Of a DNA stretch of 64,000 nt, positions 23,860 through 36,666 are shown piece after piece. The notes under the pieces were generated by a model. The model saw only the letters and a list, made by a program, of their open reading frames with translations. It was not told the origin of the DNA and ran no database searches. The stretch's first letter is position 1; each line of letters opens with the position of its first letter. Source of the DNA: Lithospermum erythrorhizon (taxonomy: Eukaryota > Streptophyta > Magnoliopsida > Boraginales > Boraginaceae); assembly GCA_019722365.1 (NCBI GenBank), contig JADFUC010001040.1, positions 124,001 through 188,000 of the forward strand, in the 5' to 3' direction. Both the position numbers and the translations under genes were made by a program.

Positions 23860-26250
23860 TCAAATTAAAAAATGCTTTGCGATTGTTCGGGCATGCTCGT
23901 TATTATTCTCCGTCCAACGCCAATGCATCAGCCATACATTTCTTTCCAAATCCAACATTGCATTGTGATACCTAGCTTTAGTGGAAGCTCTTTTGCCTGA
24001 GTCCAAACTTTATCTCCTCCAAAATTTGGAACCATGATGCCTCTTGAAATTTACGTATGTGTATTTGCGCACGGTTCTATGTCCAACGTTAGGCAACAAC
24101 TCATGTAATGTACTCTACAGTCAGAAAAACAACATTACAATTAAAATATGTAAAAGATGTCTGATTATGGTCCAATTAGATGCTTGATTACCCAATTAAT
24201 AGTTATACCTATAATCGAGTCACTTATGATGACATAAATTAACATAAATCAACGATGCCACGATGTATTCTATCGATACTGAACAAACCACTTCCATGTT
24301 TTTCTTCTTTTAACTCTCCTTGTTACTTGACACCAAAGGCCACCGGCTATTATTTATTCGAGAGCAAGCTGTAGTGATAATTTGTTATTTATGAACTCTC
24401 TTGATATGACAATCATCAATCAGTCAGAATTCCCTACAATGCGCTTTTAAATCCATCAATTAAGGGCCTCAAACAAACATAAACTCTCTTGAATACACAA
24501 TTGTTGCATCCTGCATCACTCGTCATATTTGTAAATACGATTAGAACTGGATGTGTCCTCTTCGATTCTTCTATGTAATCTCATAGCAGATCGTTGTGAT
24601 CACCTTGTATAGCCTTAGCTTGACCTCCTTAGTTACTGCTTTGATTATCGGTGATGAAAGCGACCTATATTTCTTGTATCGTGCAAGTCACCAGTACTAA
24701 TAGACATATCGGAGTAGCAATCCCAAGCCGGTCTTGCAATACTTTTTACTTGACCAAGTACTCTTTATCATCCTCCTTTTCTTACATGATAAATAATTTT
24801 ATGCTTCCTAGAGATAGTCTTAATCACTAAATCAGTGACATTCAACTTTCTATCCCTAGAAAGCCAAACTTGCCAATCACATGGATATTGACACCCAGCC
24901 ACTAACCTTTTACTCTCATTACAAGTCAACCAAATGTCCTTTCTCCTAATGAGAGAATACCATTTCATCACCTCCTTAAACTGCTCAAAACTGAAAAAAA
25001 CTAAGCCTGAAAACAACTTAGGATTCTTAATAGTCTTCTCATTGAAATGGACATACAACACACTGCTTCTCGTAGTCCTGATCAACTTAACAGCATTTAT
25101 AGTGCCCGTCGCTCTCGGAAGTTGGTCGCGGCTTAACCTCCTACTGTTGAATTGAACTCCGTATGCAGCGTATGGCGTCTATCACTGCTTTCTTATTCCT
25201 TGTATTTGACACTTGGCGGCTAAATCATCAAATACCTCTTCTCAAATGTTGACATTTGAGGGCCCACTTCCTTGCTTGGCTCAAATTTCACGTCGTAGTC
25301 ACTTATCGTCCTTTATGAACCTCGCTTCATACCATTTTAGCTGACCATCGTAATTCGGGCGCCTGAAATTCCTATTGATATTCTCTAAGAATGTAAAAGA
25401 CAAAATAGGTTGCTCTCCCGGTGGAGTCTCTAAATTATTGAGCCCATCCTGATCCTTTCCATATAATGCGTCTTGCAGTTTAAATCTTCGTCCCTCTTAG
25501 AAGTACGTCCTGTTTATCGCTCTCTGCGCTCTGCTTTACTATCTTTCACTCTACTTATAATTAATGTAAAATTACGCGTCCTCCCAATTTATCACCGTTT
25601 TCATTCTCTACATTTTCTAACAACATTCTCTTGGTTGCTGAACCTGGGTAACCTCAGCCTTTATCATTGTTGTATGAAGCTAAGTTAAGCGGTGACCACT
25701 TTCGACATAGAATTTGCCTTGGCGGCCTTGATCATTTCGGTCGAGGCCGATTAACACTTATACTATATTAGCTACCGTCGTTGATGTCATGACTTATTTG
25801 AGTATTCACCCAGACCCCGATAAAGTAAACATTAATAAACTTATGCTCGTGTGTTAGACTATGAGCATTAACATTCTTAAAATACTTGGACATCTAATCA
25901 TTATGATCCTCGATTTGAGATCTTGGTAAGCAGCATTACCTCCCGAATTTGCCATATCCCTTGACCACAATCTAAAGCCCGGCTTCAATCGAACCTAATT
26001 CAAATGTCGGCATCCGCAATGATCGAACAATTGACCTTTCTACCTTAGTAAGACAAACTAAGGTTAGCCCTGAATCGACCGTGCTAGTGAACACCAACAA
26101 CTTAAACAAGTTTTCTCTTCTTTATATAAAGCCATGTAACTCGCGTACGAGATGCCGCCCGTGATTCCTCTCGCGAATAAAACTGCCATGATTTCGACAC
26201 TTAGGGTTCGACAAAATCGATTTAGGGGAATTTGGGGGTAAATCGATTTA
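23860..26250 (-). pseudogene. Decayed Mutator-like (MULE) transposase
   Basis: Fragments in the expected order on the minus strand. An N-terminal start-like segment (MAVLFARGITGGISYASY) begins near 26191. A MuDR-type DNA-binding segment lies at 25085-24768, with FSGLVFFSFEQFKEVMKWYS, IRRKDIWLTCN and CDWQVWLSRDRK. The transposase-core start KRVYVCLRPLIDGFK is near 24475. A late segment ASTKARYHNAMLDLER lies near 23985-23930. The frames are broken by stops and frameshifts, so it cannot encode a working transposase. Terminal inverted repeats were not delimited; G-rich DNA near 26220-26500 may be part of one end. Confidence 0.7.
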
Positions 26251-28136
26251 GGGGGAAAATGGGGATTCGTAAGCAATCGATTGGGGTATTATAGGGTTTC
26301 AATTTAGGGTAATTTGTAAGGATTGAATTTAGAAATTTAGGGATTGAAATGGAAGTAAATTTAAATTTCGGATTTGGGCTAAAATGTTTTAAGTGTTGAA
26401 TGAAATGTGAAGAGTATAGGTGTTAGTTGTTGTTATAATTTAGGGGGAGGGGTTTCAGTTTTCATGGATATACAAGTAGACCCCCGAATTCCCCCCAAAT
26501 TTAATTAAAATAACATTTTGGCCCCTAAAAAATCAAGTTAACGGTCAAATAAATGAAGCTTAGGACGGAATGGATTTGATTAGCGGAGATTTTGAAATGT
26601 TAATGGGTGGAATGGTGAAAAATGTGACATAGTGGGTGGAATGCAATGGAAAATGTGGATGGAGTGCTTATGCGCTTTACTTGTGCCCGTCATTTTGCTT
26701 TCTTTTAACCTAATAGTCGCGTTTTTTAAAAGCATCTTATCATCGTTTACATGTGGTTCACTTGACTATCGGTTTGTTTCGGGCACGGTCACCTAATCAC
26801 ATTTATCATTCAGACCGTGGTCCACTTTAATACATTTATCGGTTTAAATTTGGTCCCGCCTTTGATTTTAAATGGCTCTTAGCATTTTAAATCTGAAATG
26901 GTATTTGCCATAATATTAACTAAAGTATAGAGGCGTATTTTAGATAATTAAAATAGAAGCCAGCTTTTAACTTTTCTGCTTCGCGGCATGCCATAAGCTT
27001 TCCTTGGCCTCTAGCTTTTCTGTGTGCCTTACCCACACCCATAGTCCCTTCCCTACCTTCTTGGCCCTTTACATCCCAACAACTGACCCATGATCCCTCT
27101 TCCGCCTTCATTCTCAGCCGCACTTATGCCATCCACAAAAATTCATAAGCTGGGCAATCTTTTTGGGATGACTCTGAGCTTCCAAACATCTAACACCACA
27201 ATTAATAGGTAATAATGAAATAAGCAAAAAATTCGCTTTTCCCCAGCTTAATGTATCGATTTACTCACTTGACACTTAAAGATTGATTTTGAGGATTAGC
27301 GTTGACTTGGTCAACCTTAATTGTATCTTCTTCTGCATTATTATTCTTGTTGTGCTCTTGGGTCCCTCTTGTCGTGCTGCATTAGAGTCTTTTCAAGCTT
27401 TCGGATGTGTGCCACGATTTTATGTAGAAAATTCGAGAGAAAATTAAACTGTGAATAAAATTACACAATTACATATTTTGTTAATACATATATGTAATAT
27501 GCAATGAGTGTTCAATAAATTACTTGTAAACTGGATTAATTTAACAATTATGTATAGGAAAATTAAATTCGAGATTCGAGATTATGTACCGAAATCATTG
27601 ACGTAGAGTAAGGTTTGAGTTTCGATTTGAATGTTGAGTCAGTTTCAGTCGAACTGTTATGGCCAACTCTTCCATTTACTGGTATGCATATCCCTTGGTT
27701 TCTTAATCGGTCCCTTATGCCAACTATATATTGGTGTGAATGTGTGATGAATGTTGAAAAGCAGTTCTTTGAAACCAATTAAAGAATAGAAGTCAATGTT
27801 TGAAATATTACAGTTGGACAGCTAAGATTCAATGGTGTTTTCTATCTATTCATTTACAACTCAACGATTGAAATCAGTCGCCAATGTGTTGTGTTTAAGT
27901 TAACATATGAGAGTAATGTCATTTCCGAGTTTCTTTCGTTCTTTAATTTTCAATTAGAAGTTGCTAACATTTTATGTAAATTCAAGGGTAATATCATTTC
28001 CATTTCAATTTATACTACTCATAGATAGTCCTTTTCGAAAATCCTTCGTTCCAGACGAGATGCTTCGTACCCACTGTAATATTTCAAAAATAAAGGTTAC
28101 TCTTCTACCATGTAAGTAATTGTTGATTACTCTTAC
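26251..28136. other. Gene-free spacer between MULE and copia remnants
   Basis: Mixed AT-rich and moderately G-rich DNA. The ORFs here (for example 27123-26920 minus) look like chance reading frames with no recognisable motif. Some of 26251-26700 may belong to the MULE end. Confidence 0.45.
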
Positions 28137-28472
28137 GGTTATAATCATTAGTACGGCAAATTAGTCATGATTGTTATTCTGCTCTTTTACTCTTCTTGGC
28201 TGCTTTTAATAGATTATTATATATATTACTTGCTTTTGTAAATGCTAAGCATGAAGCCAAAAAGAATCAAAAATGCTTACATGCCCAGATTTGTTTTGTA
28301 TCTTTGAGAAAGCATTGCTTTGTTAAATAAAATAAACTTTGAGTAAAGCTTTTTGAGAGTTTGGAATGCCGGGTTGGGTTGTCCTTAGACAGTGGTGGTA
28401 CATTTGGCGTGATTTGTCCGAAATCGATTAATCGGGGCGGCGTAGGCAAGCGACAACGATCTTATCGATCCA
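28137..28472 (+). repeat. 5' LTR of the first copia element
   Basis: Begins at ggttataatcatta (the terminal TG has become GG) and ends cttatcgatcca. It matches 33207-33546 with many substitutions and indels, indicating an old insertion. Confidence 0.75.
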
Positions 28473-28944
28473 TAAATCTGGTTGCAGTGGTATAAAGAGC
28501 TTTGTGTTTGATTTGTTGTTGGATAATTGAACGCAGTGAATAGTGATTCGGATGAATGATGCGATTACTATTGAATTGAAACGATGCCGGGTATTTGGAG
28601 AATTTTGTTGGGAGGTTCGTGAAACGATGCTTATTCCTCTCTACGGTGTTTCGCTACGATGCTTATTCAACTTTGAATTTTTACTTGCTTGATTGACTTT
28701 TCATATTTCGGATCTTAAAGAAATCTCGGAGTGCGGGGTGGAGTACGGTTGAAACTTTCGTAAAGTTTCGCGGCTGGTAAAGAAGGCTTGATCACTTTTA
28801 AATTCGGTTTTATTCTTTGTTGTTTGTCCGGGATACGTATTCGGGATTACGTCTTTATTTAAGTTAGTATATTTGTTGAGTTTGGTTTTGTTAGATTGCT
28901 TAAAATTCAAATTACTTTGTTTGCTCTATATTATTTGTTGAAAT

Positions 28945-31900
28945 ATGACTCTTGCAAATCAATATGGTGTGACTCCGTTTGACGGAAAGTTTGATTTTAG
29001 CATGTGGAAACAAAAAATCAAGTGTATTAATTCAAGAAAAATGCTTTAAAGTTTTAGCTTTATCCTTCTAAAGTAACAGATGATAAAAAGCTTGAAATGA
29101 ATGAAAATGCGTGTGCGATGTTATTTGAACTTATTTGATCTTGTTATTAGAAAAGTTGGAATCACCCAGTGTGCTAAAACTCTTTGGGATAAAGCTGAAT
29201 AGATACATCTTTGAAAGCGCCGTTCTTTTAGTAAAATGTTCTTAGTTGAGAAGTTCTTTAAGTTCAGTTGGATACTTTAAGGATATAGAAGAAAATCTTG
29301 ATGTTTTACTAAACTTATTTATGATAAGTAAGTTGGCGGAACTGACTAAGAATATAGATGATTATGCTCCATTTGCTCTTTTAAATGCTATACGATTCTT
29401 TTTAGTGATGGTAAATCTGCTTTATTAAGTATGGTAGGGATGAAGAGTCACCTTAGACATTGCTTGTGGTAGTCTTAAGAATAAAGAGGTGGATATGAAA
29501 CATTACAGGTAGTAATAATTCCGGAGAAGTTATGCATGTGAGGGTAGATCTCAGAATAGGTTTAATGCCCAAAAGAACAAACATAATGCATACAATACTA
29601 AAAAGAATACTTACACAAAAAAGGGTACATCTAAATCACAGAGTCTAATGGGAAAAGTATTTTAATTGTCGCTGAATTTGGTCGACTTCATTAAGGATTG
29701 CCCTAAGTCTAATAAAAATCAAAGAAATAATCATTCTAATTTGGGTATCTATGAGGGTACTATGGGTGATATTTTATGATTAGTAATCTTTGTGATTATG
29801 CATTGTTGAACTTTGCCTTTTCTGATTCTTTATGCAAGTCTGATTGGTTAGTAGACTTTGGTTGTATTTTTCATATGACTCCTTTTAAAAACTGTTTCAA
29901 ACTACTAAAAATGTTGAGCCTTGACTTTGTGTCATTGACAAATTCTAAAAATTACAATGTGTTAGGAATAGGAGATGTATGGCTTAGATTCTCTTTTTGA
30001 TTGTTTACTTTGAAGAATGTTGGCGTGTTCACGATTTGTCGTATAATTTGCTAGTGCATCCTGAAGAGGATGATGGTTTTGGAGGTAAATGGGGTAAGGG
30101 GTTATGAAAGTGCAGAGAAATTGACATGATTTTTATTTGAAAAAGAAAAATAAACGTGTATGTTTATCTTGAACTTGTATACCTCTATAAACTACTGTGT
30201 GAATATAAATCTGTTTTGGGGTCAATAGATTGGAGTCGTATGAGTAATAAAGGATTAGAAGTGCATAGATGATTCGCTTTGGTAGTGATAAAATGTCCCC
30301 GTTCAACTACGTGAATCGTATAGGTAGGAAAGCGACATAGGGTGGGATTTTCCATTTCCTCGTACCTTAGTCAGGACTAAATTAATGTGATGTGCTTAGT
30401 ATTTGCATCTTGCGATGTAGGGACCTTATAGTGTTACGACACGTGGAGAGAGACGATATTTTCTTTCCATTATTGATGATTATTCTAGAAAAGTTTAGGT
30501 TTCTTTGTTGAATCCAGAAATATGATGTTTTTTGATAAGTTTAAAAGCTGGAAAATGTTAATTGAAAACCAAACCGGGAAAGAATTAAAGCCGCCCCAGG
30601 GTGATAATGGTCTTGAATTTACAATAAACAAATGAATGATTTAAATTATTAAGAGACATGGAGTGCATTCCTATACGCTTGACGAGTGGGTAGTAGAGAG
30701 GATGAATAGAACTTTGTTAGAAAGTGAGGCTCTTTTTTTAGCTTAAATAAGGTCTTTCTAAAAGTTCTATATTGGGGATCTTGTTACTCTTTTGTTGCTT
30801 ATTTGATTAATAGGTCTAATTAATACCTTTAAGGAAAGTTCTTGATCATTTCAAGTAAGCAGCAGTTTAGTAATTTAAGTTTGGTTATGTTGGCTATGTG
30901 CATCAAAGGTTGATAAGTTGGAACCTAGATCTAAAGAAATGTGTTTTTCTTGGGATATCACGGAAGGAGCCAAAAGGTTATAGGATTTGGGATAAGACTG
31001 AACCGGGATTGAAAGTTGTGATAAGTAGAGATGTTATTTTTAATGAAAATGAATTTCTGCTTGACTCCTCATGCTTCACCTATTAATGATGCTCCAAATG
31101 AGGTGGAGCAATTGCCTGATAACACTAATCAACCTGAACCTCCTTTTGAAACATGAGATTTCATAAATTAGTTATTGTAAATCAAGATGAGACTACTCTC
31201 ACAATGAGGTGGAGAACTCTTTGTTATTCCCAGTAAATTGGAAGTAATGTTATTCACGATGCGAATCTTTTTACTGATTCTAATGCTTTGAATGACTATA
31301 TATCGACTACATTTAGGGATAGAAGTAAAAGAGCTGACAAAATGTCTAGAGATATAGAGATAACAATTTGAATGATTGTAATTTGTCATTTTTTGCTTTT
31401 AATATGTTTTGAATCACTTGAGTGTGATGAGCTAAGATATACAAAAGAAGTTTTAAGGTGAAATATTCCAATGAATAGATTGATGCTATGAATAGTGAAA
31501 TGGGAATCCTAAAATTAAGCTTGAGACTTGGAAACGTTTCTAAACCCCTGATTGCTCAGAGTGGTAGGCGCAGAGTAGTTTGTTTAAGGTTAAGCAAGAA
31601 ACTTCATGGAGTTAGATTTAAAGTGGGTTAGTAGCTAAAGAGATTTACTCAAAAGGAAGAGAATAGATTATCTTTGAAAATTTTGCTCCTGTGGTTTAAG
31701 TTTACTCTTTATTAGAATAAATACTTTGCTTTAGTTGCTCATTTAATTGGGAATTAAAACAAATGGATGTTACTCTGCTCTACTGTGGTGATCTTGAGAA
31801 AAATATTTATATGGATCAACCCGAGGGGCTTTGTGGACCCTAAATTGCTGATAATGTGTTTGTTAAAAGGCACTTTGTATGGTTTAAAAAGCAATCCTAC

Positions 31901-32710
31901 AGAGCAATGTAATATTAAATTTGACATTGCATACGGTCTTTGAAGTTTAAAGCTCTTCGATCATTGCACGTACTTTAAGAATAGACTCTGTGTCGTATTT
32001 CTTTTGCTTTATGTGGATGACATGTTGATTGTTAGTCCGTGTTTGAAGTCTATTGAGCATGTGCAAAAATGTCTTTGTGATAATTTTGATATGAAAGATT
32101 TAGGTGATGCTAAGAAAATTCTAGGCATGAACATTATTAGAGACAGAAAGAAATCTACTCTTGTTTTAAATCAAAGTGCATATGTTGAAAAGATTTTGAT
32201 AGTATATATACGTGCTTTAAATACGTAGAATGCACCTCTTTGCTTTCTCATTTTGTGTTAAGTAAGGATCGAGTTCGAAGCTGGCCCAGAAATATTCATG
32301 AAAGAATATGCCATATTAATGCTATAGGATTATTTAAGTGCTCTACTTAGTTACTTGTTCAGGCTTTGACATTGCGTATGCGGTTAGTTGTAGGTAGATA
32401 TATGTCAATCACGGTATGCCTCGTTGAAGCAGCTTTAAAGTGGTACATTGGGTATTTGAAATCTACCGTTGATGTTGGTTTGAGTTTCTCACAGATATCG
32501 TGATGGCATTAAGTTGGTTAATTTATATATAGATTCTAATTATCTTTAATGATAGAATGATAGAGGAAATCTACTACTTCTTGTATGTTTACTTTGTGTG
32601 GCTCTTCGTAAGTTGGAAGTCTCAATTTCGACCAATTGTTGCTTTATCTACTCTGAATCTGAATATGCAAACTGCTTGGCTGAAGAACTTTTAAAGAAGT
32701 ATTTGGCTTA
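28945..32710 (+). pseudogene. copia gag-pol remnant
   Basis: Gag starts ATGACTCTTGC (MTLANQYGVTPFDGKFDFSM). A damaged zinc knuckle lies near 29660-29705, and the protease region LVDFGCIFHMTPF near 29855-29885 has the DSG triad changed to DFG. The integrase segment RYFLSIIDDYSRKV lies near 30450-30495. The RT core LLYVDDMLIV, with DMKDLGDAKKILGM, is at 32004-32190, and RNaseH-like pieces (ALKWYIGYLKSTVD) near 32440. Frameshifts and stops separate the pieces, so it is non-functional. Confidence 0.85.
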
Positions 32711-33206
32711 GGGCTTTATTATTAGAAATTGGTTTTCTTGTGAGCATGTGGTTGTATTTTTACGATAGTCAATGCAACATTCAATTGTGTAAAATCTTGT
32801 TTCCGTAGGACTAAGCGCGCGTATTGATGTTAGGTTCACTATATTCATGATATTGTTGAGCGGTGCATTGGCAGGGCGGAAAATTCCTCGGAATTTAATC
32901 ATGCGGATAATAGATGCAATGCTTGCTAATGGAAAGAAATTCATTTTACGTGTCAAAGAATCCACGAACTTTGACGTAGGTTGATTGACGGTTGCGTATC
33001 TTGTTCCGATGACTCTGGTAGAGTTCGGTCCACTTAGGGACTTAGTTTGCAGTAATTTTGCGGTCTTTGTGACAATAGTATACTTTGTGTATGCGCTTTT
33101 GTTCATGTATTGTCTTTGTGATTTTCTGAGTAATGGTTTGAGATGATGAGGTTACGTGATTCCCGTGTTATGTCAAATCACGTTGCGCTTGGTCGAAGGT
33201 GGAGAT

Positions 33207-33546
33207 TGTTATAATCATTATTGCGAACGCAATTAAGCGCGTCCGATTGTTGTCATCTTTTTATAGCAGCTTGAAACAGCATATATTATTATATATATAT
33301 TAGCCTTTTGTCATCTTCCTTTATAGGCCAAAAGAATAAAATGTTACATGCTTGGTTGTTTTGTACGGCTTGTGAAAACATTTTTTGTTCACTCTCAATA
33401 AAATACGTTTGTGAGTAAAGCTTTTGAGAGTTTGAGCTGACTTGGTTGGGTTGTCATAGACGATTAATTGGTATATTTGGCGTCGGTTTTGTGCGGAATC
33501 AATTAATCGAGGCGATCTGGTAGCAGCCAACCAATCTTATCGATCA
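33207..33546 (+). repeat. 3' LTR of the first copia element
   Basis: Starts TGTTATAATCATTATTGC directly after the tract ggtggaga and ends cttatcgatca. It pairs with 28137-28472. Confidence 0.78.
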
Positions 33547-35610
33547 ATGTCTGCATTACACTTACAATTATCAAATACTGGGACTGTTACTAGATGCTAC
33601 CCTCAACATTAAAGTGATGTTGGGTGTTGGAATTCAATTTATATTTGATTAATTTATTATGTTTATATGACAATTGTGAAAATAATTTATTTGCCTAGGT
33701 AGTGTAAATGAGATTATATATTCAATACATTCAAACGAAGTAATTTATTTACTTATTGATTCTTATATTAATTTCAAAGATTATGTCAAATTGTTAGATA
33801 TTGTAATTATCATAATCGAAACAATAGTGTAATATTTTTATAAATAACTTTCAATTTGGTGAATGGCTTGAGGTGTCCAGTTGGCTGTCCATGATCCTTT
33901 CGCTTCATAAAATTTTATGACAGAGTCTTGTGGATAGCTAATTTGAAAATTTTACCAAACCAATTCGACAACAATTCAACCAACGGTAGGGTAGCAGTTG
34001 ATTCCAGAATTTAGAAGAGTTATGGGCATCACAAAAACAAACGTCTTTTTGGTCGGCCCGACAAAGGAAATTGTTCACTTTTGCTATCATAATTCATATA
34101 CAGTTGCGAAGTGATAAGGTTAGCTTCAATTTTCCAGTATACCTAAGACTCTACAGTCCACATACAAACGTGTCGTCCTAAATCACCTCCGCATTCTCAT
34201 TTCTCACCGCCATAGTTTTTTGCCAATTTCGGTCAATAGTGCTGTATGTAGATTTTCTAGCAATTATATTATTCCATTCATCTTAATTTATTTAATCATT
34301 TAATTCAAAATTAATTTAAATAATAATTAATTTATTATTTTTAGGGAACGAGAAAAATATTGAACAATTAAAATAAAAATATTAAGTGACAAAAGAATTT
34401 TTAAATTCGGAATTCAAAATAGATGATTGTTGAGACGGAGGGAGTATTAAAATTTAAAATATAATAATCTTTTAGGAATGATGAAATGAGTATAATATCT
34501 TAATATAATAATGGGGTCCAAGCACAATATATTTCTTTGTCTTTATCTATCATTATCATCTTCACTTATTAGTGTATTAAGAATATTTCCAATAGCTAGT
34601 TTTTCAAAAACTAAAAATACTCTTTTCGCATCGTATTGTGCTTTATTCGTATCGTGAATATCTTGTCTTATATCCCTCACGCTACAGTAGTAGTTTTTAT
34701 TAGCATGTTTAACGTATACTCACTATGCTTCATTAAATTCTATACTGAATTTGCATATAATGTGTGGTGTATTTATAGATATTGAAAAGTTAGAAATATT
34801 GTATTTTTTTTTATAAAATTATTTAAAATTAAATTCACATTTAAAAAACGGATTTAAAAAAATCTAAAATTTCCAATAGAAATTGGACACGTGGCGCATG
34901 AGGAATGTGGGTGAATTGTGGTCTCATGCTACACGGTCAAGGTCAAACTCAATTGATTTCCCTTCCCCTTGTCAGAAAAACTACAAGTTTTTCAAAAATA
35001 AAAAATAACTAAAAAAAAAAATACAATCCAAAAAAATAGTTATTGAAGGAGCATAAATCATTTTTCCATTCCAAAAAGTTGATATTGGAGATGGTCTAAT
35101 AATAAATTTATATGATCGGTAAAGTCATAAATGAGATTAAACCTGCGTATCAAAAATTGTATCCGAAATACTACCCTGTACACAATTCAATCATTCGATC
35201 TAATTAACATTTGTACTTTTCTTTATCATCAATTTTTCATGATAAATTACTTTTTAGTTATATATGTTATGAAAATTTATAAGAAATATTATTATGAAAA
35301 TATTTTTAAAAGTAAATTTAATAATATCAATTTTATAAAATAAAGAATAAAAGTTAAGTGATGATAAAAAATTGACAAGTACAAATGAAAAATACAGTAG
35401 TAAAATAAAGTGACACATCTACCCTGACCAGCCAGATAGCTGAAACCTCAAAGTCCTCTATATGTCTCCATCTATAAATACTATCCAATCTAGTTACGGA
35501 GTAGTTAATACTAATGTATGCATTACTTTGTATGAAATTAGAAGTTCCATAACTACTATATATACTAATACCAAATTGATTTGAAGTTTGAAGATAGGTA
35601 GCAAGCAGCC
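33547..35610. promoter_or_regulatory. Spacer and promoter region of the HIPP gene
   Basis: AT-rich with no gene. A Stowaway-like MITE lies at about 34270-34447. A TATA-like CTATAAATA at 35472-35480 lies about 130 bp before the HIPP start codon and is the likely core promoter. Confidence 0.5.
34270..34447. mobile_element. Stowaway-like MITE upstream of the HIPP gene
   Basis: About 178 bp. The right end is gagacggagggagta, the complement of TACTCCCTCCGTCTC. The left end, attccattcatcttaattta, is a diverged inverted partner. No coding capacity. Confidence 0.45.
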
Positions 35611-36666
35611 ATGGGTGTTCTGGACAGGTTCTCTAATATGGTGGACTTTCATCCAACTGATAGTAAGAAGCTCAAGAAACTCAGAAAGAAACAGTTACAG
35701 GTATATATATCTTAGCAATTACCACTTTTCCATTTCTTATTTAATTTCAATCATTCAAATTTCAATCACGAAACAATCATTGATCAACAAGGTGGTAGTT
35801 TTGTGATATAACAACTTTGTTTCACTTTATACTACAATTTCACATAATTTGAGAAGATATTACTCCATATTTTATTGCTAACTTCTTTAAATTTTCTAAC
35901 TTCTTTAGATAATTGGTTAGGATTTTTCTAACATGTATTCTTAGGAAATATTTTAAGAAATAAAATTGAAAATAAAATATAACATCCGAAAAGAAATACG
36001 GAATAAGAAATAAGAAAATATATTTAATAGAGCACACCTTAGAAAAACTGACTTGTTAATTAAGTTATAGACTTATAGTTTTATATATTTTTTTTCTTCT
36101 TCTTGGCTTTCGACTTTCTGATCTCTACACCTAAAATTTTGAAATAATCTCAACTTCGTGTTACACTACAGTGTTGTCCCAATTCTAATTCTATCCTATC
36201 TCATAATTTATGTAGTTATTTGTTTTTCAATTCTAGTGTATTTGCTTTGATAACAGAGTAATTCGAGTGGTTTGATGATTGTAGACAGTGGAAATAAGGG
36301 TGAAAATGGACTGTGAAGGGTGCGAAAGGAGAGTACGCAAATCAGTGGAAGGCATGAAAGGAGTAACCCAGATAGAAGTGGAGCCAAAGAAGCACAAGCT
36401 CACAGTTTACGGCTATGTAGATCCAGAGAAAGTGCTACAGCGTGTGCAGCACCATACCGGGAAAAGCCAGGTTCACAGCGCCATACTATGATGTTGTAGA
36501 TCATCCGTATGCACCTGGGGCGTATGATAAGAAAGCTCCTCCCGGCTTTGTCCGCAATGTTTATGACAATCCTCAAGCTCTTCCTTTAGCTCGAGCCAGT
36601 TCCACTGAGGTTAAGTATTACTCTGCCTTTAGTGATGACAATCCTAATGCTTGTTCAGTTATGTAG
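35611..36666 (+). pseudogene. HIPP: Heavy-metal-associated isoprenylated plant protein with a frameshift
   Basis: HIPP metallochaperone-like protein. Exon 1 is 35611-35700 (MGVLDRFSNMVDF, then KKLKKLRKKQLQ); exon 2 is 36285-36666. The HMA domain begins TVEIRVKMDCEGCERRVRKS, with the metal-binding Cys40-x-x-Cys43. The reading frame then breaks at ggGAAAAgcc (about 36469-36474): frame 1 stops at 36491 (98 aa). The normal HIPP C-terminus (HPYAPGAYDKKAPPGF, LARASSTEVKYYSAFSDDNP) continues in the next frame to a farnesylation box CSVM at 36666. The net change equals one extra or two missing bases. The conserved WPYVPYD segment is also altered (APYYD). Both halves look well preserved, so this is a recent frameshift or an assembly/base-call error. 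If real, the product lacks its prenylation site. Confidence 0.82.

Larger units (their letters stand above)
28137..33546 (+). mobile_element. Ty1/copia LTR retrotransposon, decayed
   Basis: 5' LTR about 28137-28472, 3' LTR 33207-33546. The two share aagctttt(t)gagagttt, ttgggttgtc, ggtacatttggcgt-type blocks and a cttatcgatc(c)a end. A primer-binding-like tggtataaagagc (28488-28500) resembles the initiator-Met tRNA site. A purine tract ggtggaga precedes the 3' LTR (TGTTATAATC). The order gag-protease-integrase-RT/RNaseH is copia-type. No clear target-site duplication was found. Confidence 0.85.

Noticed and set aside
24934..25155. Plus-strand 73-aa ORF
   Set aside because: Antisense to the MULE DNA-binding segment, which has recognisable family motifs on the minus strand.
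26920..27123. 67-aa minus-strand ORF
   Set aside because: No family motif, no splice partners, and it lies in a spacer between mobile elements.
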